A stretch of DNA of 23,813 nt from the NCBI GenBank assembly GCA_031551255.1, contig JAVBNW010000122.1, positions 1 to 23,813 on the forward strand. Direction: 5' to 3'. The position numbers and the translations under genes were made by a program. The notes beneath the pieces were generated by a model. The model saw only the letters and a list, made by a program, of their open reading frames with translations. It ran no database searches and had not been told where the DNA came from. The stretch comes from JAVBNW01 sp031551255 (lineage in GTDB: Bacteria > Bacillota > Clostridia > Christensenellales > UBA1750). The first letter of the stretch is position 1, and the number at the start of each line of letters is the position of its first letter. Positions 6,626 to 14,183 of the stretch are shown here, piece after piece.

Positions 6626-8526
6626 GCGCGATCCTCCGGCTGCGTTACTTTATCATCAGGTATCGGTATTTTGATCTTCACACTGTAGGCGTAGGCGTCG
6701 TGCCGTATGTCGATGCCGCCGCCGTACTTATTTACGGCCTCGCGGATGACGGCAAGGCCGTGTCCGTGGCCGCGCTCGGCTTTCGTGGTGCGCTGTCCGG
6801 ATGGCGCTCCCATCGCGTTCGCGCAATCAACGATCAGTATACCATGCTCGCGGCGCATCTCGAAGCGTACCCAGCGTTCCTCCCGCGGAAGCTTCTCGCA
6901 GGCGTCCAGCGCGTTGTCCAGCAGGTTCATCAAAATGGCGGAGAGGTCGGCATCTTCCAGGGGCAGCGCCTTGGGGATCATGCCGATGTCCTTCTCCCAA
7001 TAGACTTCCAAAGCCTTGGCGCGGGCCTCCTGCACGCCCAGCATCGCGTTGACCAACTCGTTTTCCGTATACGAAACCGGTGCGACGTCGCCTCCTTTGA
7101 GCAGGTCGTCTAAGTAGGAGGCGAGCTTGCCGCACTCGTCCTTTTGATTGTATTCGCGCAGCACGATCAGGTGATTGCGCGTTTCGTGCAGCAGACGCTC
7201 GGTGCGCGTGGTGTAATCCTGCTGGAGCTTTAAGTGTTCCGCGCGGGCTGCGAGCTGGAACTCGACCATCTTCTTGCGCTCGGCCAGCACCGCGTTATCG
7301 CGGTAGATGCGCATGGTGTCGCGCCACAGCAACCCCGCCGCGATCAGCGCGATGAGCGTCCCGGCGTGCTCCACCGGCCAGCCGAACAGGATCGGCTCGT
7401 ACAGGGGCCGGGCGCGGTCCACGATCAGCGCGCAGCCGAACGCGCAAAGGCCCAACAGCAGCGCCCTAGAGCCCGGCTTTTGCTTCCAGGCCGCCCACGC
7501 GCCCGCGCCGAGCAGGTACGCCGCCGCCAGCAGCTTGTACGCGGCCAGCGCGCTGCCGAAGGCATAAAGCTGCCCCGCCCGCGTTGCGGAGATGAGCGGT
7601 TGAATGAGTACGCTCGCGCAGACCAGCGCGCCCACGGCGCACGCGGCATAGGTCAGCCGCTTGGGCAGGCCGCACAGCTTCCCCTGCAGCCAAAGGATCG
7701 AGAGGAACATCAGGTAATGCGCGAACCGCTGCGTCAGCGCGAAGCCGTCACCGGAAAGCGCCAATGCCTGGATGAACGGATAGGTGGAAAACGCCGCGAG
7801 GCAGGCGCACAGCACGAACAGCGCACCATAGGGCCGCGCGAACCGCGTGCCGATACCGATGAGCAGGCATAAAAGGCCGATCAGCAGCGCCATGGCACAG
7901 CCCACGGCGTGTACGATCAAGCGCGTCATCAACGCCTCGCCCACGCGCTCCGGGCTGCCGAACGCGGGCGGGTAGACCATGCCGCTGTAAAGGCTGCGTT
8001 CATCCTCCACCGCCACGACGATCTCGAGTTCGCCGGATGCCGTAAACGTCGCCATCCAATGCTCCGGTTGCGGAATTTTTTCGCCGTAGCCTGCGCTTTG
8101 CAATAGCTCGCCGTTCACCCATAGCCGGTGCTTCGAGTAGATCACCGGCAACTCCAGAGCGTAGGCGCGCTCCAGGCCGTCCGTGCGCACGGTCATGCGG
8201 TAGGTACCTGGCCCATGGGGCGAACGACTCACATCGCCCAAATCAAATCCGGCGTAGCGGCCGATGTAGAAGTAGGCGTTGGGCGCGGCAACTCGGGCCT
8301 CATCGGGCGAAAGCAGCGCATCCTGATAGAACGCCCAGCCGTCCAGCAGATACAGGAACGGGTCGTGCTCATAACGACGCGTGTCCAAAGTTGTGACGCC
8401 TTTCTCCGCCGGGTAGCGGGGATAGGTGTACTTGTTGTCGTACTGATAGCCAAGCAAAAACAAGGCCGTGCTGACCAGACATACGGCCAATATCGCTACA
8501 CTGAAAATGATGCGCTTAGTTCGCAT
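6622..8526 (-). CDS. 7TM-DISM sensor histidine kinase with AgrC/SpoOB-like kinase core
   Basis: A 634-residue membrane kinase. A TM helix (about 7-26) leads to an outside region to about 205 with a jelly-roll-like motif (YRMTVRTDG ... HRLWVNGELL ... GYGEK), as in 7TMR-DISM extracellular sensor domains, which are thought to bind carbohydrate or peptide ligands. About seven TM helices follow (roughly 207-405). The kinase core has HETRNHLIVLREY as phospho-acceptor helix, the form seen in AgrC/CitA/SpoOB-type kinases, then an ATPase domain with N box NLLDNALDAC and G box GHGHGLAVI. The gene overlaps the upstream surface-protein gene by 11 bases and the downstream regulator by four. Pairing of this kinase class with an OmpR-type and not a LytTR regulator is somewhat unusual. 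Confidence 0.9.
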   Translation of the reverse strand: MRTKRIIFSVAILAVCLVSTALFLLGYQYDNKYTYPRYPAEKGVTTLDTRRYEHDPFLYLLDGWAFYQDALLSPDEARVAAPNAYFYIGRYAGFDLGDVSRSPHGPGTYRMTVRTDGLERAYALELPVIYSKHRLWVNGELLQSAGYGEKIPQPEHWMATFTASGELEIVVAVEDERSLYSGMVYPPAFGSPERVGEALMTRLIVHAVGCAMALLIGLLCLLIGIGTRFARPYGALFVLCACLAAFSTYPFIQALALSGDGFALTQRFAHYLMFLSILWLQGKLCGLPKRLTYAACAVGALVCASVLIQPLISATRAGQLYAFGSALAAYKLLAAAYLLGAGAWAAWKQKPGSRALLLGLCAFGCALIVDRARPLYEPILFGWPVEHAGTLIALIAAGLLWRDTMRIYRDNAVLAERKKMVEFQLAARAEHLKLQQDYTTRTERLLHETRNHLIVLREYNQKDECGKLASYLDDLLKGGDVAPVSYTENELVNAMLGVQEARAKALEVYWEKDIGMIPKALPLEDADLSAILMNLLDNALDACEKLPREERWVRFEMRREHGILIVDCANAMGAPSGQRTTKAERGHGHGLAVIREAVNKYGGGIDIRHDAYAYSVKIKIPIPDDKVTQPEDRA

Positions 8527-10414
8527 GTCTTCCGGCCCGAAGCAGGTTTCGTATCAGGCGAAGCCACGCCAATCGCGCGCCCAGCGGCGTGAGCGACACG
8601 GCGGCAAGTGAAACGGCTCCGAGCAACACGATGCCGCCTAGCAGAACCCAGAGCAGCGCGGTTGGCGCAGGTTCGGAGGGAAGCTGTTCGATGATGGACG
8701 CGCCTATGGTGGTGACGGAGGACTGCTCCGCCGACGAGGCGTCGGGGTTAACATCAGGCTGCGATGTGAGCGCTTCATAGCCTAAGCCCTGTGTGGCATT
8801 GTTCGCGGAGACGATGGGAGCGGCGTTGCCGATGCCGTCACCGTCCGGAACGGTCGATTCGGACTTAGGCTTGTCCGGCGCATTCGAGTTCGCCGACAGC
8901 GCAATCGGCTCCGCCTTCGGCGGGTCCTGTACGACAGCGGGCTGCGCAGGCGCTTGCGGATTGACGAGAATGGAATCGATTGATGATCCGCTCGGCTCCT
9001 GCGCTGTCCCGGAGTTCGTTGGATTGCCGGAATCGGGTGCTGGAGGGTTTACCGGCGGGACTGGGTTGCCCCCAGGCGAATCCCCCGGAGGAGTGGGCGG
9101 TGGATTATCGGGGGGCAATTCGCCCTGGTCGCCTTGATCGCCGCCGTCCACGTCCCCGCCCCGATCCTTGCCGGTCGGGCTATACCAGTAGGACAGGATA
9201 TTTGTCGTACCCGCGCGTCTGCCGCCTTCCACCACCGCATAAAATTGATAAAGCGCCTCATCCTCCATGGGGATGAAAACCTGAAAGTGCTGCCCATCAT
9301 AGGACGCAAATTCATCCTCTTCGATAAGCATCGTCCAGGTTTCCCCTTTGTCCGCGGAATAATAGAGCGTGACCACGCCATTCTGAATCGGATCAGAAAA
9401 CATGACCATATGCCCGAAGCGCCCGGTTCGCCCCGCGGCGCAGAGGAAGGGCGTATTCGCCGCAATGACGCGTATGTCGATATCCTGCGGCTCCAGGCGT
9501 TCCACGTTCTGAAGATATTTCGGGAGTTCCTGCGGCGCAACCCGTACGCTATATGTGCCCAGCGTGTCCGTATCCACGCGCTCAAGGCCTTCCCAGCGGA
9601 CTGACGCGCAATAAGGGTACAGGTCGTTTGCCGTCTCGTTGTTGAATATATGCAGCCACAGCTCATCCGGAGGGTCAAATACGCCGTATTGCGGCACGGC
9701 ATACCCATAGCTTACGATATCATATCCGATATCGAACCACCCGGCGGCTACGCGGGAAACGACGCTTCCATCCTCGGGTATAGGCTCCAAATAAGATACA
9801 TCCGCGAACAGGCCGTTCGCGGCGACGACCGATTTGCCTCCCGCTACGATGACGCACTCGATGATATACGATACCTCTCCCGCGCACTTCACGCCTATCG
9901 ATCCCGCGCCCGGGGCGGATATATCCGATAACGTCATATGAAAATCCGCGTCTGCGCGGATGGCGGTGGAGCCCTCGCCCTCTGCGACAACGATGCACCG
10001 GTAGATAGACGATTCGTCATCGGTGAAAGCGATGGCTGTTGACGCGTTGCCGGTCGAGCGGATCGTGACGTTTCCCGTCACGGTGAGGCCGCTTCTGAGC
10101 TGGAAGAGCGGCTGTTCGGTTCCCTCTCCCTCGAACGCCACGTCGCCGTAGATACTCAAAAGCCCTGAGCTTATGCCATACGCGCCCATGTGTACCGTGG
10201 TGGGTGACGCAATATTGAGCGCGCCGGAGGGGATCGCAATGAAATCGGTTAGGTAGATATCGGAGTATACGCCGCTCGCCAGCAGCGCACGCAGTTCGGC
10301 TTCGTTGCTTGCATTCGGCCCATCCGCCAAGGCGGCTGACGGTATGAAGCATACAAATAAGGCTGCTGCAAATATCAGTGCCAAGATACGATGCACATAT
10401 ATTGTATGTTCCAT
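8516..10414 (-). CDS. Membrane-anchored surface protein with beta-helix-like N-terminus, first gene of sensor operon
   Basis: A 632-residue exported protein of unknown specific function. Residues 1-31 are a signal peptide (hydrophobic ILALIFAAALFVCFIP, cleavage near SAALA). From about 35 to 210 short strand repeats (TVHMGAYGI, LSIYGDVAFEG, LTVTGNVTIRSTGN) look like a right-handed beta helix of the pectate-lyase type. About 210-440 is a second extracellular region; about 442-505 is a Pro/Gly/Asp-rich linker, and 505-590 a low-complexity Ser/Asn/Pro stretch. A C-terminal TM helix (ALLWVLLGGIVLLGAVSL) and an Arg-rich tail anchor it; no LPxTG motif is present. The ATG at 10414 is chosen over 10456 because AAGGAC lies just upstream of it and the signal peptide then starts properly. 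Overlap with the kinase gene suggests that it presents or modifies the signal; that role is inferred. Confidence 0.85.
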   Translation of the reverse strand: MEHTIYVHRILALIFAAALFVCFIPSAALADGPNASNEAELRALLASGVYSDIYLTDFIAIPSGALNIASPTTVHMGAYGISSGLLSIYGDVAFEGEGTEQPLFQLRSGLTVTGNVTIRSTGNASTAIAFTDDESSIYRCIVVAEGEGSTAIRADADFHMTLSDISAPGAGSIGVKCAGEVSYIIECVIVAGGKSVVAANGLFADVSYLEPIPEDGSVVSRVAAGWFDIGYDIVSYGYAVPQYGVFDPPDELWLHIFNNETANDLYPYCASVRWEGLERVDTDTLGTYSVRVAPQELPKYLQNVERLEPQDIDIRVIAANTPFLCAAGRTGRFGHMVMFSDPIQNGVVTLYYSADKGETWTMLIEEDEFASYDGQHFQVFIPMEDEALYQFYAVVEGGRRAGTTNILSYWYSPTGKDRGGDVDGGDQGDQGELPPDNPPPTPPGDSPGGNPVPPVNPPAPDSGNPTNSGTAQEPSGSSIDSILVNPQAPAQPAVVQDPPKAEPIALSANSNAPDKPKSESTVPDGDGIGNAAPIVSANNATQGLGYEALTSQPDVNPDASSAEQSSVTTIGASIIEQLPSEPAPTALLWVLLGGIVLLGAVSLAAVSLTPLGARLAWLRLIRNLLRAGRHAN

Positions 10415-10458
10415 AATTCGATCCGTCCTTTGAATAAGGAAATGAATCACATACATTT

Positions 10459-10487
10459 ATTCTATCAGCAACCCCCTATGATAGCAA
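10459..10487 (-). promoter_or_regulatory. Predicted promoter of the surface-protein/kinase/regulator operon
   Basis: On the minus strand TTGCTA (10482-10487) and TAGAAT (10459-10464) are 17 bases apart. Transcription would start near 10452, leaving a leader of about 38 bases before ATG 10414. No operator repeats were noticed around it. Confidence 0.5.
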
Positions 10488-10489
10488 TG

Positions 10490-10847
10490 AGAATTGCCGA
10501 GAACGGCTGTGGCGGTTCAGTTCGGCAAGCAATGCTTCTGACAAGCCAGAAGCCCATTCCGCACGCTCGCCCTACCGGGCGGCTCCCCTCCATTTTGCTT
10601 GCTCCACCCCACAGAATCTTGCGATTTCGCGAGGACCCCGGTGTTGGGCGGCGCCCAATCCCGCCGAAAAGCAGCGCTCCACGCCCGCTTTTCCTAAGCC
10701 GCGTTGCGTCTGCTTCGTCCTCGCGAACTACATATCGTTCGCTTCCGGGCGAGCCCGAAAGCTCACTCATTCCGTCGCTCGTCCTCTTCCCACGAAGCCT
10801 TACGGCTTCGCGGGAGCCCTCCGGCGTGCTGGGTTCCAGGGAGGCCG
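10490..10847. other. Gene-free stretch rich in inverted repeats between sensor operon and relaxase remnant
   Basis: No convincing gene is present although open frames exist on both strands; none has a ribosome binding site or a recognisable fold. Several inverted repeats stand out: GCTTCCGGGC / GCCCGAAAGC (10741-10750 and 10753-10762, one mismatch), CGAAGCC / GGCTTCG (10793-10799 and 10804-10810, four-base loop), and GGGC/GCCC pairs near 10648-10658. Its position directly after the relaxase gene would fit a transfer-origin or element-end region, but nothing proves that. Confidence 0.35.
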
Positions 10848-12109
10848 TCATAGCTGGGGACTCCGGGTTTCCTTTGCCTGCTCCGTGTCCCGGTAGCCGA
10901 GCAAGCGATCCACGTTGGACTTCGCCGTGAGAAAATCCTTCATGTCCTTCCGAACGGCGTTGTACTCCTCGTAGAGCGTTTTTTTCTGAGCCAAAAGCGC
11001 GAAATACTCCTGCCGGAGCCCCTTAATGGACGGAATTCTTTCGAGGTCCAGGCTGTCGAACGCCTTTTTTGCCTCCTTATGCAGGGCAATCTCCCGTTCA
11101 TGCTCCGCGAGAAAACGCTTGCTATATCCGTCCTGCCGGTAGGCGGCGTACACATCTCGCGTTTTCCCATAGTTGCCGATGTGCTTTTGCAAGACTGCGA
11201 TCTCATCCATCCGACCCTCTATGGCCTTGATCTTCCCGCCGAGCTCATTGCTCAAGCTGACCGTACTCCGTCAGGTTGTTCTCCTGCAACAGAATGAGCG
11301 TCTGCGTCGCCTGCTTGAGGTTGAACACCTTGACCCATCGCTCGTAGCCGGGGGAGTTTTCCCCCTTGATGCTGTTCTGCACATCGATGAGCAGACCGGC
11401 TTCTTCTGCTCCGGGGATGGGAGCGAGATACGGCCGCCGCGCCGGTTCGCCGTATACCCAGCCACCCCCATGCCTTTGAGGAATTCATCGAAGCTGGCGG
11501 GCCTGCCTTCCAGCACGGCGTCGATGGCCTGCTTGATCTTCCCCGGTGGGGCGCAGGCCGGTTGTCCCCCGAGCATGCCGCGTAGCGCTTGCCGCGCACG
11601 CCGGGATTCTCCACGATGGACAGGCCGTTCTCCCCGCAAAGGATGTCGCTGATGCGCCGCACCGCCCGGGCCGAACCACAAAAGTTACGGAACTTCCGGT
11701 CGCACTCAAGGCTGGTGGAGTTGAAGTAAATATGCGAATGGAAGTGATCCTTATCCTCGAGGGTGCAAATGAGGAAGGCGTGCTTGCCCTTCATGAACCG
11801 CATCGCCAACTCGTAGCTGATCCGGTTGGCTTCCTCCGGGCTGATCTCACCCGGCCGGAAGGATTGCCGAATCTGGTAGAGCAGCAGGTCGTCCTCGCGG
11901 CGCCGGCTCCGGCCCGTGATGCCGGCGTACTCCTGCTTGGCAAGCACGAACTCCATCGCCGCCGTGCGCGGATCGCACCCATATGAAGAAACGAGATCGC
12001 CGTCCCGCGTCTTATTGGGATTCCTGCCGTAGTCCAGCGCGTCCTTGATTGAGGCTAATATGGACTTGCCATCGCTCACATGCCGGGGCATCAAGCGGGT
12101 CGCCGCCAA
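10848..12109 (-). pseudogene. Mobilization relaxase (VirD2/MobA-like) with three frameshifts
   Basis: The gene starts at a TTG (12109), seven bases after GGAGGGAGG, giving MAATRLMPRHVSDGKSIL, the usual opening of clostridial relaxases. The first frame runs through EEANRISYELAMRFMKGKHAF and the metal-binding triple-His motif HFHSHIYFNS to GLSIVENPGVRGKRYAA. It then shifts (IKQAIDAVLEGRPASFDEFL), shifts again (GLLIDVQNSIKGENSPGYE, RWVKVFNLKQATQTL) and once more for the coiled-coil end (AIEGRMDEIAVLQKHIGNY to the stop at 10848). Joined together the pieces make one collinear relaxase of about 420 residues. The intact enzyme would nick the transfer origin and pilot the DNA strand. The His motif is intact but the gene cannot give a full product. 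Confidence 0.85.
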
Positions 12110-12180
12110 TCTCAAACCTCCCTCCAAACGGAAAAAGGGCGACAGAACAGGCCTGCCGCACCCTTTTGCTGTGTCCTTTG

Positions 12181-12465
12181 TTAGATCGGCCGTATCGCCA
12201 GATTCAAGCCGTCTAGCTTGTCGATGAGCCATTCCGCAAACCTCGGCAGCGCGAACGGACTGATGAGAAATGCGAGGATTCCGGCCGACAGCGCGCTTTG
12301 GGGCTGCTTGAGCAGGATGGGCGCAAGGACGGCGATCACAAACGCCACGAAGGGTAGGATGGAGAGCGGCGCACCGGAAAAGCGGACGACGAACCGGCAG
12401 ACCGCGACGATAACGAAAAGCGCCAGCGTGACCGGGAACAACAATACTTTTAGGATGATCTTCAT
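12181..12465 (-). CDS. Small membrane protein of mobile elements (CD1845-like)
   Basis: A 94-residue protein with two or three hydrophobic segments (VLLFPVTLALFVIVAVCRFVV at 6-26, LSILPFVAFVIAVLAPILL at about 33-51, and LSAGILAFLISPFALP at about 58-73) and the conserved-looking end FAEWLIDKL-L-N. I recognise this layout from short proteins encoded next to relaxase genes in clostridial elements (CD1845 family, by memory); the role is unknown. ATG 12465 is chosen over 12480 because GGAGG lies six bases before it. It begins just after the small gene upstream and 71 bases before the relaxase, so they form one mobilization operon. It appears intact. Confidence 0.7.
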   Translation of the reverse strand: MKIILKVLLFPVTLALFVIVAVCRFVVRFSGAPLSILPFVAFVIAVLAPILLKQPQSALSAGILAFLISPFALPRFAEWLIDKLDGLNLAIRPI

Positions 12466-12476
12466 AGCGGCCTCCT

Positions 12477-12672
12477 TCACTTTCCGGGGTCCGGCTTGTC
12501 CTCCGGCTTTTTCGGTTCCAACATCCTGATCTCCGGGTCGGATGCGGAGGAATACATTTCTTCGGTGGCCTGCTGGGCTTTCATCAGAATATCAAACGGC
12601 TTGCACCTGCGCTCGGATGGCGTCGGTTTGGGCATTGAATAGCTTGCGATACATCGCTGCATAGTCGGGCAT
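12477..12672 (-). pseudogene. Small mobile-element protein of unknown function, one frameshift
   Basis: Starting from ATG 12672 behind AAAGGAGAA, the minus strand reads MPDYAAMYRKLFNAQTDAIR and AQVQAV, then TGA. Shifting one base at about 12593 continues the same kind of protein: DILMKAQQATEEMYSSASD, PEIRMLEPKKPEDKPDPGK, stop at 12477. The two parts together give a roughly 65-residue helical protein (M-D-Y ... LFN ... DAI ... A-Q--TEEMY) of the type found beside relaxase genes in clostridial elements. Its function is not known to me. It precedes the small membrane protein gene by 11 bases. Confidence 0.6.
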
Positions 12673-12815
12673 CATCATTCTCCTTTCCATTTGTCGGGGT
12701 AGCTTCCGACAAATTGTAGCGCGCCTTGGACGAAAAGGGAGCGCCTCAAAATCATGATTTGATAGATTTGTGCAAGATGCAGGCGCGCCGGATTTTGCTC
12801 TGCGGAATAACGTTC

Positions 12816-12844
12816 TTGAGCGCCCTTGTTTTGCAAGCTATACT
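12816..12844 (+). promoter_or_regulatory. Predicted promoter of the acyltransferase gene
   Basis: TTGAGC (12816-12821) and TATACT (12839-12844) are 17 bases apart on the plus strand, giving a leader of roughly 75 bases before ATG 12928. The remaining bases of the 12673-12815 gap show nothing further that I recognise. Confidence 0.5.
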
Positions 12845-12927
12845 ATGAACATGACTGTTACGATCCGCGGTCAATCATACTATCAGGGCAAAAGCCGCAC
12901 GCGATTGAGCAAGGGAGAAGGTTCATA

Positions 12928-13947
12928 ATGGGCAGAAGTCACTATCTCGATAATTTAAGGTTCATAACCGTGCTGCTGCTCTTTCCGTATCATACGTTTA
13001 TGATCTACAACAATTGGGGCGAGAGCTGGTACATTCACGGAGCGAGCATCGGCACAACATCTTATTTTCTCGACATTAGCTGGGGCTGGATGATGCCCCT
13101 GCTGTTCGCAATAGCGGGGATCAGTACGGCTTATGCGCTGAAACGGCGAAGCATCGCGGAGTACGCGAAAGAGAGGGTCCATAAGCTGCTGATTCCATTT
13201 GTCTTTGGGGCGTTGGTGTTGATCCCCATACAATCCTATATCGCGGGGCTCTATTTCAACGGAAGCGCCAACTATTTCGATTTCTTCATGAAATTTACGG
13301 ATTTAACCGGCTATGATGGCGCATTTACGCCGGGGCAGCTTTGGTATATCCTATACCTCTTCGTGATTTCTCTAGTATGCCTCCCGCTGATCGTGCTTTA
13401 CCAAGCCTGCGCAAAGAAACCATTTGCAGGGAAGATTCCGCTGGCTGCGCTGATCCCGCTGGGCATCATCCCTCTATTGACGCATCCGGTCGGCAACATC
13501 GGCGGGAAAAGCCTTGGCGAGTATGCTGCATATTTTTTGCTGGGCTATTTCATTCTGTCCTACGAGGACGTTCAGGCAAAATTGGATCGATACCGTTTCT
13601 TGCTTCTTGGCATGATGATCATCGGCATGGTTGAAACACTCATAACGCGCCACATATTTCAGGAGTTCTTCTCATGGATTAACATATTGGCACTTTTAGG
13701 TCTGGCGAGGCATTATTTGAATTCTGGTAACAAATTGACCTCATATCTTTCCAAATCATCCTTCGGCGTGTACCTGTTCCATCAATCGTGGATTGTGGTC
13801 GTAGCCTACTTTGTGTTGCAGGTCACAGATATTTCGGCCATGCAAATGCTGATCATTATGCCCGCCAGCATCTTACTGACTTTTTTGACCTACGAAAGCT
13901 GTAGAAAAGTGAATGTTTTGCGATGGATGTTTGGATTGAAAAAATGA
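12928..13947 (+). CDS. Membrane acyltransferase, acyltransferase-3 (OpgC/OafA-like) family
   Basis: A 339-residue integral membrane protein with about ten hydrophobic segments. It opens MGRSHYLDNLRFITVLLLF and PYHTFMIYNNWG, the D-N-L-R and Y-H signatures of acyltransferase-3 proteins such as OpgC and OafA, followed by the usual R-x-x-x-I-P-F-x-F after TM3 (KLLIPFVFGALVLIP), the substrate-loop GQLWYILYLF, and a late LFHQSWIV. These enzymes transfer acetyl or succinyl groups to sugars of glycans at the membrane. The start at 12928 rather than 12826 follows from AAGGGAGAAGG at 12911-12921 and from family alignment. It is the only plus-strand gene inside the mobilization block, wedged between mobC and the small mobilization genes and ending nine bases from the end of mobC, which points to insertion or cargo. 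Confidence 0.85.
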   Translation: MGRSHYLDNLRFITVLLLFPYHTFMIYNNWGESWYIHGASIGTTSYFLDISWGWMMPLLFAIAGISTAYALKRRSIAEYAKERVHKLLIPFVFGALVLIPIQSYIAGLYFNGSANYFDFFMKFTDLTGYDGAFTPGQLWYILYLFVISLVCLPLIVLYQACAKKPFAGKIPLAALIPLGIIPLLTHPVGNIGGKSLGEYAAYFLLGYFILSYEDVQAKLDRYRFLLLGMMIIGMVETLITRHIFQEFFSWINILALLGLARHYLNSGNKLTSYLSKSSFGVYLFHQSWIVVVAYFVLQVTDISAMQMLIIMPASILLTFLTYESCRKVNVLRWMFGLKK

Positions 13948-14149
13948 AGGAGCCTATCACTCCACCCGAATCGCCGTGAGCGCCTTTAGGATGCCATTCG
14001 CAGATTCCGTAACTCATCATACTGCGCCCGCAGATCGAGAATGTCCGCCTCGTAGATGCCCCGGGTCTCGTTGGCGCGTTGGCGAGCTGTAAGCTAAGCA
14101 CCCCGCGCCTTACGCGATTGCCCGCGTAGGTTTCGGTGTGCTCGCCTCC

Positions 14150-14183
14150 GAACCGGACATACAGCTCTCACCGTATCCGGCTC
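14150..14183 (-). ncRNA. Group II intron domain V
   Basis: The catalytic 34-base hairpin of group II introns is seen complete on the minus strand: GAGCCGGATACGGTG on one arm and GCTGTATGTCCGGTTC on the other. It sits between the stop codon of the intron protein gene (14168 lies inside its 5' arm region) and domain VI, as in LtrA-type introns. Confidence 0.8.

Noticed and set aside
7234..7872. Plus-strand open frame of 212 codons inside the 7TM kinase gene
   Set aside because: Antisense shadow of a GC-rich real gene with clear TM and kinase motifs; product is Arg/Gln-rich with no known pattern.
9134..9604. Plus-strand open frame of 156 codons inside the surface-protein gene
   Set aside because: Shadow of the opposite strand gene, which has a signal peptide, linker and TM anchor.
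10465..10851. Minus-strand open frame of 128 codons after the relaxase
   Set aside because: Arg/Gly/Ser-rich, no ribosome binding site, no recognisable fold, overlaps many inverted repeats and a promoter; treated as noncoding.
10391..10930. Plus-strand open frame of 179 codons
   Set aside because: Overlaps the start of the surface-protein gene and the relaxase end on the other strand; low-complexity product; no ribosome binding site.
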